From CAXBBB01 sp963841855 (GTDB lineage Bacteria > Bacteroidota > Rhodothermia > Rhodothermales > BA12), in NCBI GenBank assembly GCA_963841855.1, contig CAWJEJ010000003.1, positions 310,001 through 374,000 of the forward strand: a stretch of 64,000 bases of DNA, written 5' to 3'. Of this stretch, positions 17,341 through 26,333 are shown one piece after another. Under the pieces are notes generated by a model, which was not told the DNA's origin, did no database searches, and saw nothing but the letters and a program-made list of their open reading frames with translations. Made by a program: the position numbers and the translations under genes. Position 1 is the stretch's first letter. Each line of letters begins with the position of its first letter.

Positions 17341-18582
17341 GTGAACGCAATCCTGTACGAACTACGCGAAGGCGTCCGCAACAGCGTCGACGCGCTGCGT
17401 CAGAACAAACTGCGCGCGCTGCTGACGACGCTGGGCATCGTGATCGGCATCGTCATGGTCACCACCACGATGACGACGATCAACGGCATGGAGCGCGCGT
17501 TCGACAAGTCGATGGAGATGTTCGGCATCAACACCTACTTCGTCCAGCAGCGGCCGTGGTTCACGCCTCCGAGCGCGCGCGAGGAAATGCGGCGGCGCCC
17601 CCAGTTCACGCTTGCCGTCGCCGAGCGCATTCTGGAGCGGTCGAGCCAGGCCAGCACGATCCAGGCCGCCGCGCCGACGCTCGACTTCGGCGGCTCGATC
17701 CAATACCGCGACCGGGCCGCGCGCGGCGTGAGAGCGACCGCGACTAGGCCGTCGTACACCAACGTCGCCAACATGTCGGTCGAGCAGGGGCGCTACTTCT
17801 CTGATTTCGAGGAGCAGACGGCGCGCAACGTCGTCGTGCTGGGGTCGGACGTGGCCAAGACGCTCTTTCCCAGTGAGGAAGCCATCGGTAAGCGCGTCCG
17901 CATCGAAGGCGCTCGTTTTGAGGTCATCGGCGTGCTGGCGGCTCAGGGCAAGTTTCTCGGCCTGTTCTCGTTCGACGAGCAGTTTCAGATCCCGCTCCGC
18001 ACGGCGCGCAAACTCTACAACACGCAGCGGTGGAACTACACGATCCACCTCAAAGCGCGCGACGGCGCGACGCCCGCCGACGTCGAAGACGAACTGCGCG
18101 GCATGACCCGGTCGGCGCGCGGGCTGGACGCGTTCGACACGGACGACTTCGCGATCAACAAGACCGACAGCTTCCGCGACCAGGTAGCCGTCGCCAAGGC
18201 GACGATCTATGGTATTGGCTTGTTCTTGACGGCGCTCTCGCTGCTCGTCGGCGGCATCGGCGTGATGAACATCATGTTCGTCTCGGTCAAGGAGCGCACA
18301 CGTGAAATCGGCCTGCGCAAAGCCATCGGCGCCAAACGGCGGACGATCCTGCTCCAGTTCCTGCTCGAAGCCATCGGCGTCTCGCTTCTGGGCGGCGTGA
18401 TCGGGCTGGGCATCTCGGTGCTGACGACGCTGGCCATCAACGTGGTCTTCACGGCCTCGCTCTCGCCCGGCATCGTCGTGTTGGCGCTGAGCATCTGCGT
18501 CGGCGTCGGGATCCTGTTCGGCTTTCTGCCCGCGTGGCAAGCCGCCAAGCAAAAGCCCATCGACGCCCTGCGCTACGAATGA
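17341..18582 (+). CDS. MacB-type ABC transporter permease
   Basis: A 413-residue inner-membrane permease. It has an N-terminal helix ('KLRALLTTLGIVIGIVMVTT'), a long periplasmic MacB core domain and three C-terminal helices. The family's characteristic 'VGGIGVMNIMFVSVKERTRE' is followed by 'IGLRKAIGAKRRTILLQFLL'. The end 'GFLPAWQAAKQKPIDALRYE' is also typical. GTG 17341 is chosen because the sequence before it, although open back to 17251, is not family-like. MacB-type permeases drive efflux or lipoprotein release with a separate or fused ATPase; none is encoded nearby. It is followed by a related permease at 18779. Confidence 0.9.
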   Translation: MNAILYELREGVRNSVDALRQNKLRALLTTLGIVIGIVMVTTTMTTINGMERAFDKSMEMFGINTYFVQQRPWFTPPSAREEMRRRPQFTLAVAERILERSSQASTIQAAAPTLDFGGSIQYRDRAARGVRATATRPSYTNVANMSVEQGRYFSDFEEQTARNVVVLGSDVAKTLFPSEEAIGKRVRIEGARFEVIGVLAAQGKFLGLFSFDEQFQIPLRTARKLYNTQRWNYTIHLKARDGATPADVEDELRGMTRSARGLDAFDTDDFAINKTDSFRDQVAVAKATIYGIGLFLTALSLLVGGIGVMNIMFVSVKERTREIGLRKAIGAKRRTILLQFLLEAIGVSLLGGVIGLGISVLTTLAINVVFTASLSPGIVVLALSICVGVGILFGFLPAWQAAKQKPIDALRYE

Positions 18583-18610
18583 TGGAGACGGCGCAATCAG
18601 TAGACAACAC

Positions 18611-18730
18611 TGTCCTCCCCTCAGACGAGGGGAGATGCCCGTTAGGGCAGAGGGGTCTGACGAGGCGTAGCGACAATCTCTATCGGACCACCCCGCCCTT
18701 CGGGCACCCCTCCTTGTCCAAGGAGGGGAC
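18611..18730 (+). repeat. Two-arm dispersed repeat (CTCCTTGTCCAAGGAGGGG), copy B
   Basis: This lies between the two permease genes. The first arm (18611-18660) contains TCCTCCCCTC..GAGGGGAG and GCAGAGGGGTC. The second (18685-18730) has GGACCACCCCGCCCTTCGGG and CACCCCTCCTTGTCCAAGG. The second arm is nearly the reverse complement of 8685-8728. The arrangement of both arms is the same as in copy A but inverted relative to the window. Confidence 0.65.
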
Positions 18731-18778
18731 GGCGAGGCGCGTCGCTTCGGTTGTTGAACCTGTCACCCTCCACCACGC

Positions 18779-20005
18779 ATGAACTCCGGCGAACTCCTCT
18801 CCATGTCCGCTTCGGCGCTGGGCTCGAACAAGCTGCGCTCGGCGCTGACGCTGCTGGGCATGGTGATCGGCGTGTTCGCGATCATCGTGTCCGTCACCGC
18901 CGTCGAGGTGATCTCGAACTCGGTCGTCTCGACGGTCGAGTCGTTTGGGGCGACGACGTTTCAGGTCTACCGGTCGAGCGGGTTGCAGGTCGAGGGCGCG
19001 GCCGAGCGCAGGCAGCGCGTGCCGGACCTGACCTACGAGCAGGCCGCCCTGCTGGCCGAGCGCACGAGCCTCCCCGCAGGCATCAGCCCGTCGACCGGCG
19101 AGCGCGGCGTCCGCTTTCGCTACGGCGGCATCGCGACCGAACCGTCGATGCAGCTGATCGGCTCGACCGAGGACTGGATCGACAACAACAACCGCACGGT
19201 CGTTAAAGGGCGTGGGCTGTCGATAGACGACGTGCGCTACGGCCGGCCAGTCGTCATTCTGGGCTCGTCGCTGGCCAAGGAGTTGTTTCCGCGCCGAGAT
19301 CCGCTGGGCGAGACCGTCGCGACCGATCGGGGGCGCCTGAGCGTCGTCGGCGTTTTCGAGGAGCAGGGCAGCGCGTTCGGCCAGGACCAGGACCAGATGG
19401 CGCTGACGCCGATCACGACGCTGTTTTCGATGTACGGCCGCCCCAACCGCGACCTATCGATCGACGTGCGCGCGCCGTCGATGCAGGCGATGGATCAGAC
19501 GCAGGATGAGGTCATCGGCGCGCTGCGCGTGATTCGAGCCGTCGGGCCGGGCGAGGACAACACGTTCGCCGTCAGCACACCCGAGGAAAACCTGTCGCAG
19601 TTTCGCGGGCTGACGCGCGGCGTCACGATGGGCGGCGTCGCGATCGGACTGCTGACGCTGCTGGCGGCGGGCATCGGCATCATGAACATCATGCTCGTCA
19701 CGGTCGCCGAGCGGACGCGCGAGATCGGGTTGCGCAAGTCGCTCGGAGCCAAGCGGCGAGACATCCTGAACCAGTTCTTGATCGAAGCCATCATTCTGTG
19801 CCAGATCGGCGGCGTGATCGGCGTCATCTTCGGCGTCGGAGTCGGAAACGTCGTCGCCGTCTTCTTCGATGCGCCGTTCGTCGTGCCGTGGGCGTGGGTC
19901 GTCGTGGCGGTCGTCGGCGTGACAGGCTTCGCGCTGACGTTCGGCGTCTACCCGGCGTGGCGCGCCTCCAAACTCGACCCGATCGAAGCGCTCAGGCGCG
20001 AGTAG
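18779..20005 (+). CDS. MacB-type ABC transporter permease (second)
   Basis: A 408-residue permease with the same design as the gene at 17341: an N-terminal helix 'LRSALTLLGMVIGVFAIIVS', a periplasmic MacB core domain and C-terminal helices with 'AAGIGIMNIMLVTVAERTRE', 'IGLRKSLGAKRRDILNQFLI' and a final 'YPAWRASKLDPIEALRRE'. The two proteins are alike enough to be paralogues, perhaps acting as a heterodimer. No ATP-binding partner is adjacent, so the ATPase must be encoded elsewhere. ATG 18780 region start at 18779 follows the repeat-bearing gap. Confidence 0.9.
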   Translation: MNSGELLSMSASALGSNKLRSALTLLGMVIGVFAIIVSVTAVEVISNSVVSTVESFGATTFQVYRSSGLQVEGAAERRQRVPDLTYEQAALLAERTSLPAGISPSTGERGVRFRYGGIATEPSMQLIGSTEDWIDNNNRTVVKGRGLSIDDVRYGRPVVILGSSLAKELFPRRDPLGETVATDRGRLSVVGVFEEQGSAFGQDQDQMALTPITTLFSMYGRPNRDLSIDVRAPSMQAMDQTQDEVIGALRVIRAVGPGEDNTFAVSTPEENLSQFRGLTRGVTMGGVAIGLLTLLAAGIGIMNIMLVTVAERTREIGLRKSLGAKRRDILNQFLIEAIILCQIGGVIGVIFGVGVGNVVAVFFDAPFVVPWAWVVVAVVGVTGFALTFGVYPAWRASKLDPIEALRRE

Positions 20006-20082
20006 CGGCGGCGACCGTGTCGTAACAGGCGAACGGAGAGGGCGTCGAGCCGGTGTCACCGCTTCACCACCCGGCCGATCTC

Positions 20083-21174
20083 GTGCGCTTCGCTCTCTAC
20101 GTCACCCTTCTCGCTGCCTTTCTCACCGCTGCTCCGCTGGCCGCCCAGCCCGCCGACACCGTGCGCGCGTCCGCATTGAGTGGGACGCTGACGGCCGCCG
20201 TCCACCACGCGCCGCCGTTCGCGATCAAGCTGCCCGATGGGACGTGGGACGGAGCCGCCGTCGACCTGTGGCGATCGATGGGAAGAGAGAATGGCTTCGA
20301 TGCCCGGCTGGTGGAGGTCGACGCCGACAGCCTGCTCACGCGCGCGCTGAGCCGAGGCGCCGACGTAGCGCTCACGTCGACCGTCACGCTCGACGACCTC
20401 GACCGCGCCGACTTTCTTCCGGCCTACTACGCGCCGCGGCTGGGCCTCGCCGAGAACGAGCAGGGAGCGTTGGCCAAGGTGCTCACCAACTTTTTCAACC
20501 CAACGTTTCTGCGCATCGTGCTCGGTCTGTCCGTTCTGCTGCTGGTCGTCGGCGTGATCGTGTGGGCGTTCGAGCGCTCCGAAAACGACGACGAGTTTCG
20601 GACGGGAAAAGTCGGCATCTGGGACGGATTCTGGTGGGCGGGCGTCACGATGACGACGATCGGATACGGCGACAAAGCGCCCCAGTCCGTCGGCGGGCGC
20701 ATCTCGGCGCTGCTGTGGATGCTCATCTCGATGGCCGTGACGGCCGCGCTGACGACGGCCCTGATCGCCGCGCTGGGCATTGGGGGAGGCGGCAGCGGAA
20801 GCAGCGGCGGCGTCCAGATCCCCGGCGATCTCAAGGACAAAACCGTCGGCGCCGTCGCCGGATCGTACGCCGCCGACGTGCTCGACGCCGAGGGGCTGAC
20901 CTACCGCGGCTTCCCCGATTTAGGTAGAGGGCTGCTGGCCGTTCAGACCGACAGCCTCGACGTGTTCATCGACGCCGTCCCCGTCATCGAAGCTCAACTG
21001 TCGGCGCTGAACATAGACGGCATTAGCGTCTCGCCGATCGCCTCGGTGTCCGAGCAGTGGGCCATCGCCCTCGCCCCAAACAGCCCGCTCCGCGATCCGC
21101 TGACGCGCGCGCTTCTCGAGCGCACCGAAAGCCCTGGCTGGCGCGCCGCGCTCGACCGCTACCTGGACAACTGA
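20083..21174 (+). CDS. GluR0-like ligand-gated potassium channel
   Basis: A 363-residue protein with the layout of prokaryotic ionotropic glutamate receptors. A signal peptide ('RFALYVTLLAAFLTAAPLAA') is followed by lobe 1 of a solute-binding fold ('TLTAAVHHAPPFAIKLPDG', 'DVALTSTVTLDDLDR'). Then come helix 1 ('IVLGLSVLLLVVGVIVWAFE', about 140-160) and the pore loop with potassium selectivity filter 'TMTTIGYGD' (about 189-197). Helix 2 (about 206-232) precedes lobe 2 ('LKDKTVGAVAGSYAADVL' to the end). Binding of an amino acid in the periplasm would gate potassium flow. GTG 20083 places a typical signal peptide at the N-terminus; GTG 20053 is an in-frame alternative. Confidence 0.9.
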   Translation: MRFALYVTLLAAFLTAAPLAAQPADTVRASALSGTLTAAVHHAPPFAIKLPDGTWDGAAVDLWRSMGRENGFDARLVEVDADSLLTRALSRGADVALTSTVTLDDLDRADFLPAYYAPRLGLAENEQGALAKVLTNFFNPTFLRIVLGLSVLLLVVGVIVWAFERSENDDEFRTGKVGIWDGFWWAGVTMTTIGYGDKAPQSVGGRISALLWMLISMAVTAALTTALIAALGIGGGGSGSSGGVQIPGDLKDKTVGAVAGSYAADVLDAEGLTYRGFPDLGRGLLAVQTDSLDVFIDAVPVIEAQLSALNIDGISVSPIASVSEQWAIALAPNSPLRDPLTRALLERTESPGWRAALDRYLDN

Positions 21175-21204
21175 CGGCTTGAGGTCGGGCCTTTCTGACT
21201 CTCA

Positions 21205-21230
21205 GGCCGTGATTCCCGCAAAGGCGTGAT
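21205..21230 (+). repeat. Half copy of a CCGTGATTCCCGCAAAGGCG dispersed repeat
   Basis: The 334-base gap after the channel gene holds 'CCGTGATTCCCGCAAAGGCG', which looks like one arm of the common intergenic palindrome GATTCCCGC-n-GCGGGAATC. A related arm occurs at 61281-61306. The only other structure seen in this gap is the hairpin at 21421. Confidence 0.4.
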
Positions 21231-21420
21231 TTCACTGACGCAGGGGCCGATGCCGCTCGGGAGCTGCGGTCTATGCCGGGTTGGTCTATCGGCTAGCCGA
21301 ATCATTCGCCGAGACGATGGAGACCGAGGACGGCGCTTGCGTGCGGCATCGGCTCAGTCGAACGCACAGGCGAGGCTGGCCGCGCTCTTACCGCCAAACT
21401 CCCGCCCCTCGAACGCAGCC

Positions 21421-21452
21421 GAGGGCGCGTGCGGGGGAATGCACGCGCCCTC
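21421..21452 (-). terminator. Perfect 12-bp hairpin after the LysM gene
   Basis: GAGGGCGCGTGC (21421-21432) and GCACGCGCCCTC (21441-21452) form an uninterrupted stem around an 8-base loop, 57 bases past the stop of the transglycosylase gene. There is no T-run, so it may be a transcript-stabilising or weak terminating structure. Confidence 0.6.
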
Positions 21453-21508
21453 GTGGGGGGATTGGTGAGGCAGCCACAGCCTCTTCTCCTCCATCCCGCT
21501 GCGTCCGG

Positions 21509-23740
21509 TCAGCCGCTCACGCGCAGGCTTTGGCCTGGGCGGATGGTCGATCCGGACATGTTGTTCCACGAGCGCAGCTGCTGGATGGTGACGCCGTAGC
21601 GCTGCGCGATCGTGGTGAGGTTGTCGCCGCGCTGGACGCGGTGCGTGGACGGCGACGAGGGCGCCTGCACCTTGAGGTTCTGCCCCGAGCGGATGGTCGA
21701 TCCCGACAGGTTATTCCACGCGCGCAGGTTGGCGACGGTCGTGCCGTGCTGCTTGGCGATCTCGGACAGGTTGTCGCCGCGCTGGACGCGGTAGCTGGCC
21801 GAGCGCACCGGAGCCGACGACGTGGCGGCCGACGCGCCATCGGTGTAGAGCGTCAGGCGCTGATTCGAGCGGATGGTGCTGCCCGAGAGGTCGTTCCAGT
21901 TGCGGATCTGGCCGACCGTGACGCCGTAGCGCTGCGCGATCTTCGAGAGGTTGTCGCCGCGTTTGACGCGGTAAACTGTCCGCGAGCGCGTCTCGGCCGA
22001 TGCGGTCCGAGTCGGTGTGCTGCGGCTGCGGCTCGAAGACGACGCGCTCGAAGCCGTAGACGATCGGGCGCCGCTGCTGGACGAGGTCGAGCGGCGGGGC
22101 GCGACGGTCTGCGTAATCCGCGAGCCATCGCCCATCAGGATCGGACGCGACGTGCGAGCGGCATACTGAACGTATTCGATCTGCCCGCTGGCGAGAGCGA
22201 CGCCGCCCGCCGCTTCCGAGTAGGGCGTCGGGATGATGAGCGCGTCGCCCAGTTCGATCTGGCGCGAGTTCAAGCTGTTGCGGCTCTGGATCGCTTCGAT
22301 CGTGGTGCCGTAGCGGCGAGCAAGTTTGCTCAGCGAGTCGCCCGTCCCGACGATGTGCTCGGTCTCGGATCCGCCCTGGTTGGATCCTCCCAGCGCGGTG
22401 ACGAGCGCCGAGGCCGTTCCGGCGGGCAGGCGCAGCGCGTAGTGTCCGCTCGTGCGGGGGACGATGGCGCGGCGCAGTTCGGGGTTGAGCGCGCGCAGCA
22501 CCTGCTCGTCGACTCCGGCCAGTTCGGCGGCGCGGTCGAGCGGCAGCGGTCCCTTGACGGCGACGCGCTCGTAGGTGTAGCGCGGCCCGGGCGTCAGGCT
22601 CGTCAGATCGAGGGCCGACGGGTTGGAAACCAGCAGGGCGGTCGCGATGAACTGGGGGACGTAGTTGCGCGTCTCGCGCGGAATGTCGTCGTAGATGTCC
22701 CAGAACGTCGGCGTGCGGCCCAGGCGGCTTTCGGCGCGCTTGAGGGCGCGCTTGATCCGGGCGGGCGAGCAGTTATAGCCCGCCAGCGCCAGCTGCCAGT
22801 CGCCGCCGAACATCGTGTGCAAGTCGCGCAGGTGGCGGGCCGCGGCGCGCGTCGCCTTCTCGGGGTCCATGCGCTCATCGACCCACTCGTTGACCTCCAA
22901 CCCGTAGGCGCGTCCGGTCGGGCGGATGAACTGCCACAGACCGCCCGCCTGGGCCCAGCTGTTGACATTGGGGCGCAGGCCGCTCTCGATCATCGCGAGG
23001 TACTTCAACTCGTCCGGCACGCCCTCTTCTTCGAGGATCTGCTCGATCATCGGGAAATACGTGTGCGAGCGCTCGATCCAGCGGTAGAGGTGCTTATCTG
23101 GACTCTTGAGCAGATACGCAATGCTCTGGTCGACAAGGCGGTGGCGCGTCATCGGAAACTCGGTTTCGGCGGGCCGCAGGTCGGGCAGGGTCACGCCGTC
23201 GAGCGTCGCCAAGTCGTCGTTGAGGGCGGCGAACATCTCGGCGCGCAGGGCGAACACGCCGCCGCGCTGCGTCTGCAAGTCGTCCGGCGCTACGCCGTAG
23301 TACTGCTCGTACTCGGTGATGACCGAGCGGTAAAGTTCGCGGTAGCGCGGCCGGTCGACCTCGCCCAATATGTCTTCGTGGTCGCGCAGGCGAGCCAGAT
23401 CGGCCATCGCAAGGTCGAAGAGGCCTTCGGCTTCGTCGGTGTCGTCGGCGGCGAGGGCGAGCAGGATGTCGGACTGGTAGCGGTAGACACGGCTCATCAC
23501 GAGGACGGCCTGCTGCTCGCTAAGCGAATCCGACTCCATCTCGTCGCTGAGCGCGAGGTACTGGTCGGCGTGCGTCCCGGCGAATGTCGTCGCGGTGTGG
23601 GAGCGCTGAGGAGCGGGGCGATCGGTCTGCATCGACGCGCAGCCGGCAAAAAACGGAGCGGCGGCGAGGGCCGAAACCGCAAGCAGGCGGCGCATGCCAC
23701 GTGAGCGGCGAGACGTACGGAAGTGGGCAGGAGGCGTCAT
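21509..23740 (-). CDS. mltD: Membrane-bound lytic murein transglycosylase with four LysM domains (MltD type)
   Basis: A 743-residue periplasmic lipoprotein that cleaves peptidoglycan glycan strands. The N-terminus has 'LAAAPFFAGC' as lipobox. The central SLT domain has catalytic Glu in 'AMIESGLRPN', then 'AGGLWQFIRPTGRAYGL', 'ALAGYNCSPARIKRAL' and 'TRNYVPQFIATALL'. The C-terminal third carries four LysM domains ('HIVGTGDSLSKLARRYG', 'YRVKRGDNLSKIAQRYG', 'YRVQRGDNLSEIAKQHG', 'HRVQRGDNLTTIAQRYG') with Ser/Thr-rich linkers. ATG 23740 is used; ATG 23695, directly before the signal peptide, is equally possible. E. coli MltD has fewer LysM repeats. Confidence 0.94.
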   Translation of the reverse strand: MTPPAHFRTSRRSRGMRRLLAVSALAAAPFFAGCASMQTDRPAPQRSHTATTFAGTHADQYLALSDEMESDSLSEQQAVLVMSRVYRYQSDILLALAADDTDEAEGLFDLAMADLARLRDHEDILGEVDRPRYRELYRSVITEYEQYYGVAPDDLQTQRGGVFALRAEMFAALNDDLATLDGVTLPDLRPAETEFPMTRHRLVDQSIAYLLKSPDKHLYRWIERSHTYFPMIEQILEEEGVPDELKYLAMIESGLRPNVNSWAQAGGLWQFIRPTGRAYGLEVNEWVDERMDPEKATRAAARHLRDLHTMFGGDWQLALAGYNCSPARIKRALKRAESRLGRTPTFWDIYDDIPRETRNYVPQFIATALLVSNPSALDLTSLTPGPRYTYERVAVKGPLPLDRAAELAGVDEQVLRALNPELRRAIVPRTSGHYALRLPAGTASALVTALGGSNQGGSETEHIVGTGDSLSKLARRYGTTIEAIQSRNSLNSRQIELGDALIIPTPYSEAAGGVALASGQIEYVQYAARTSRPILMGDGSRITQTVAPRRSTSSSSGARSSTASSASSSSRSRSTPTRTASAETRSRTVYRVKRGDNLSKIAQRYGVTVGQIRNWNDLSGSTIRSNQRLTLYTDGASAATSSAPVRSASYRVQRGDNLSEIAKQHGTTVANLRAWNNLSGSTIRSGQNLKVQAPSSPSTHRVQRGDNLTTIAQRYGVTIQQLRSWNNMSGSTIRPGQSLRVSG

Positions 23741-23953
23741 GGATCCGCGCAAAAAGAGGAGTAACGGACTTCAAGTGATTTCTCACGTGATCCGCGCTGA
23801 TGACCAGACGATACGGAGTTAGGCCCCCTCGGCGAAAGACCTGCTGATAGATTTATTGAGCTTCGTTACAGGTGCGTTGCGCTTAGGATCTGAGTTCCGT
23901 GTTTTTGCCCCTTTGAGCGTGGAGTTGGGACGCGGGCGATTCGTGAATCGCTC

Positions 23954-25693
23954 TTACTCGTCGTTGGACTCTGGGGCGGTCGGGAGCGCGCGAAGAAGAA
24001 CCATCGTCAGGTCGTCGAACGGGTCAACGTCGGGACCCTGAAAGGTGTCGACAGCGCTCATGATCAGGTCGCGCAGCCGATCGACGCTCTCCCCAGCATG
24101 AGCCGACAGCAGCGGCTCCAGGCGCTCCTCGCCCCATTCTTCGCCTTGAGGGCTATGGACTTCGGTCACGCCATCGGTAAAGGTGACGAGTGTATCGCCC
24201 GGTTCGAGTGTTGCGTGACCAGTCTCGTAGGGCACTCCGTCCATCACGCCGAGCAGCAGGCCGCCCTCTTCAAGTGTTTCGAGCGATCCATCGACGCGCA
24301 GGATGTAGGGCAGGTTGTGGCCGCCGTTGACGTAGTCGAGTTGGCGCGTCTGGGGATGGTAGATCGCCCCAAAGAACGTGATGAAGCGGTCGTACGACGT
24401 GTTGGCGCAGATGACGCGGTTGATGTGGCTCACGGCGTCGGACAGGCTCATCTCCATAGGGCGGAGCGTGTGCAGGCACGCCTGGATGTTGGCCATGAGC
24501 AGTGCGGCGGCCATTCCCTTTCCGGTCACATCGGCGATGGCGAGCAGGACGCGGCCGCCCGAGAGTTCCATCACGTCGTAGTAGTCCCCGCCCACCTCGC
24601 GCGCGGGCACAGCCACGGCCACGATCTCGGCACCGGGTACGTCGGGCAGTGACTGGGGAAGCAGCCGCTCCTGAATCGACCGGGCGATCTGCATCTCCTC
24701 CTCCATGCGCTGCTTCTGCAACTGCTCGTCGAGCAAAAAAGAGTTGCGCACGGCCGTCAGCGCCAGTTGGCCGATGGCTTCGAGCAGCTCGACGTCGCCG
24801 CCCACGAAGGGCTGCCTGTTCATTCGCGCGCCCAGTCCCATCAGCCCGCACGTGCGGCCCTGCTGCTGAAGTGGGACGAGCAGGTCGATGCCCCAGTCGC
24901 GCAGGCTCGCGTACGCGCTGGGCCAGTCTTCGGCGGGCGTCAGCGTGCGGTCCAGTTCGCAGACCCAGTTGGGGTCGAACCGGTCGGTCGTCGCGTCCTT
25001 GGGCAGCCCGCGCGCCGCGACCATCTCATAACCCGCACCGCCCTGCGTGCGCTCGGCGACGAACAGGTAGCGGCTGACGGTCATCTGGCCCATCAGCGTC
25101 AGGCCGAGCGTGCGCGCGTGCTGCGCGCGGTCGGGCGTGGCGGCGAACTGCTGCGCCAGAGCGAAGAGCGTGCTCAGCCGGTGCACGTTGCCGTCGAGCG
25201 TGCGGTTGCTCGTGCGCAGCGCGTCGACGGTCTGAGCGTTCTGAATGGCGGGCGCGGCCATGCTGAGCAGCAGGTCGGTGAAGCGCCTCGCCTCGTCGGG
25301 AATCTCGCCGCGAAGCGGATTGCCCAGCGCCAGAATCGCCAGCGTGTCGCCGTCGAACGCAATGGGCAGGGCGTGCGCCAGCCGGTGACGGGCGAGAGCC
25401 GCTGTCGTATCGGCGTCGTCCCACGCGCCCGGGCCGGTCTCGGGGTGAAGAGCGAGGAGGGCGCCGATCTCGACGCCGCGCAGCCCGCGCTGGGCCGCCA
25501 CGTGCCAGCCGTCGTTGTCAGGAGTCAGGACGGCGCCGCGCGTGACGAGCAGCTTGCTCATGACCGTCAGCAGCAGATTGCCGAAGATGAAGGCTGGGTC
25601 GAGCGACGACGAGAGAAGCAGGCTCGTCTCGCGCAGCGCGCCCAGGTCGAAGCGTTCGGTGCGCTGAGCGCGGGGCGTGGAGTCGGCAGCCAT
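23954..25693 (-). CDS. GAF-domain PP2C (SpoIIE/RsbU-type) serine phosphatase
   Basis: A 579-residue cytoplasmic signalling protein. The N-terminal 330 residues contain two GAF-like sensor modules ('RETSLLLSSSLDPAFIFGNL', later 'HRLSTLFALAQQFAATPDRA'). A coiled linker ('LLDEQLQKQRMEEEMQIA') leads into the SpoIIE-type phosphatase domain: 'IQERLLPQSLPDVPGAEI', 'REVGGDYYDVMELSGGRVLL', 'IADVTGKGMAAALLMA' and 'GDTLVTFTDGVTE', with metal-binding aspartates in 'GGDYYD', 'ADVTGKG' and 'TDGVTE'. Such enzymes dephosphorylate anti-sigma-factor antagonists, but no partner genes lie nearby. Confidence 0.93.
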   Translation of the reverse strand: MAADSTPRAQRTERFDLGALRETSLLLSSSLDPAFIFGNLLLTVMSKLLVTRGAVLTPDNDGWHVAAQRGLRGVEIGALLALHPETGPGAWDDADTTAALARHRLAHALPIAFDGDTLAILALGNPLRGEIPDEARRFTDLLLSMAAPAIQNAQTVDALRTSNRTLDGNVHRLSTLFALAQQFAATPDRAQHARTLGLTLMGQMTVSRYLFVAERTQGGAGYEMVAARGLPKDATTDRFDPNWVCELDRTLTPAEDWPSAYASLRDWGIDLLVPLQQQGRTCGLMGLGARMNRQPFVGGDVELLEAIGQLALTAVRNSFLLDEQLQKQRMEEEMQIARSIQERLLPQSLPDVPGAEIVAVAVPAREVGGDYYDVMELSGGRVLLAIADVTGKGMAAALLMANIQACLHTLRPMEMSLSDAVSHINRVICANTSYDRFITFFGAIYHPQTRQLDYVNGGHNLPYILRVDGSLETLEEGGLLLGVMDGVPYETGHATLEPGDTLVTFTDGVTEVHSPQGEEWGEERLEPLLSAHAGESVDRLRDLIMSAVDTFQGPDVDPFDDLTMVLLRALPTAPESNDE

Positions 25694-25793
25694 AGTCGAG
25701 CGGATGGTTTGCCCCTAACGTAGCGACGGGGCGTGCTCCGCAGGTACCGGTATCGCGATAATTCGATTGCCTGGCTACCTTGGGCAGCCTGCC

Positions 25794-26330
25794 TCACTCC
25801 AACTCCACCACCTCGGCGCCTACTGCCCTGCCCTCTTCTAGGGTCAGCCGTAGGCACGTTTTCACCTGGTGAAAGCCCTGCCGCCCCACTGCTCCGGGAT
25901 TGGCGTAGAGCATGCGTCCCAAGCGCGCCACGCGCTCGACGCGTAGAATGTGGCTGTGCCCGCACACGAAGAGGTCGGGCGGGTCGGCGGTCAGGATCGG
26001 ACCGACGCCCTTGGCCCACCGCTTGGGATGCCCTCCGATGTGCGTCATCCACACGCGCAGTCCGCCCAAGTCGAGGCGCTGATGTTCGGGCGCGCGGCTT
26101 CGAACCGGCCGCCCATCGACGTTGCCCCACACCGCGTACGTCGGTGCCAGGCGTTCGAGCCGGTCGAGGATGTCGGGCGTGCCCACGTCTCCGGCGTGCA
26201 AAATCAGGTCGCAGCCCGCCAGATCGGCGTCCAGCCCCTCGTGATACCAGCCGTGCGTGTCCGACACGATGCCGACGACAGCGCGCGCGGGCACGTCGAT
26301 CCGCGTGTACACGTCAGGAATCGGGCCCAC
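25794..26330 (-). CDS. YfcE/MJ0936-type metallophosphoesterase
   Basis: A 178-residue calcineurin-like phosphoesterase. Metal-site motifs follow the family order: 'GIVSDTHG' (18-25), 'ILHAGDVG' (43-50), 'VWGNVDG' (70-76), 'MTHIGGHP' (97-104) and 'FVCGHSH' (120-126). YfcE-type enzymes hydrolyse phosphodiesters in vitro with unknown natural substrates. The start is GTG 26330; conserved sequence begins about 15 residues later. The gene follows the outer-membrane protein at 26334 with 3 bases between them. Confidence 0.92.
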   Translation of the reverse strand: MGPIPDVYTRIDVPARAVVGIVSDTHGWYHEGLDADLAGCDLILHAGDVGTPDILDRLERLAPTYAVWGNVDGRPVRSRAPEHQRLDLGGLRVWMTHIGGHPKRWAKGVGPILTADPPDLFVCGHSHILRVERVARLGRMLYANPGAVGRQGFHQVKTCLRLTLEEGRAVGAEVVELE

Positions 26331-26333
26331 CGA

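Noticed and set aside
21281..23704. An 807-codon plus-strand frame opposite the LysM transglycosylase
   Set aside because: Antisense artefact of GC-rich third positions; its repeats mirror the LysM repeats of the real gene.
23741..23953. Gap between the LysM and PP2C genes examined for a regulatory RNA
   Set aside because: No paired conserved structure or promoter box was convincing.
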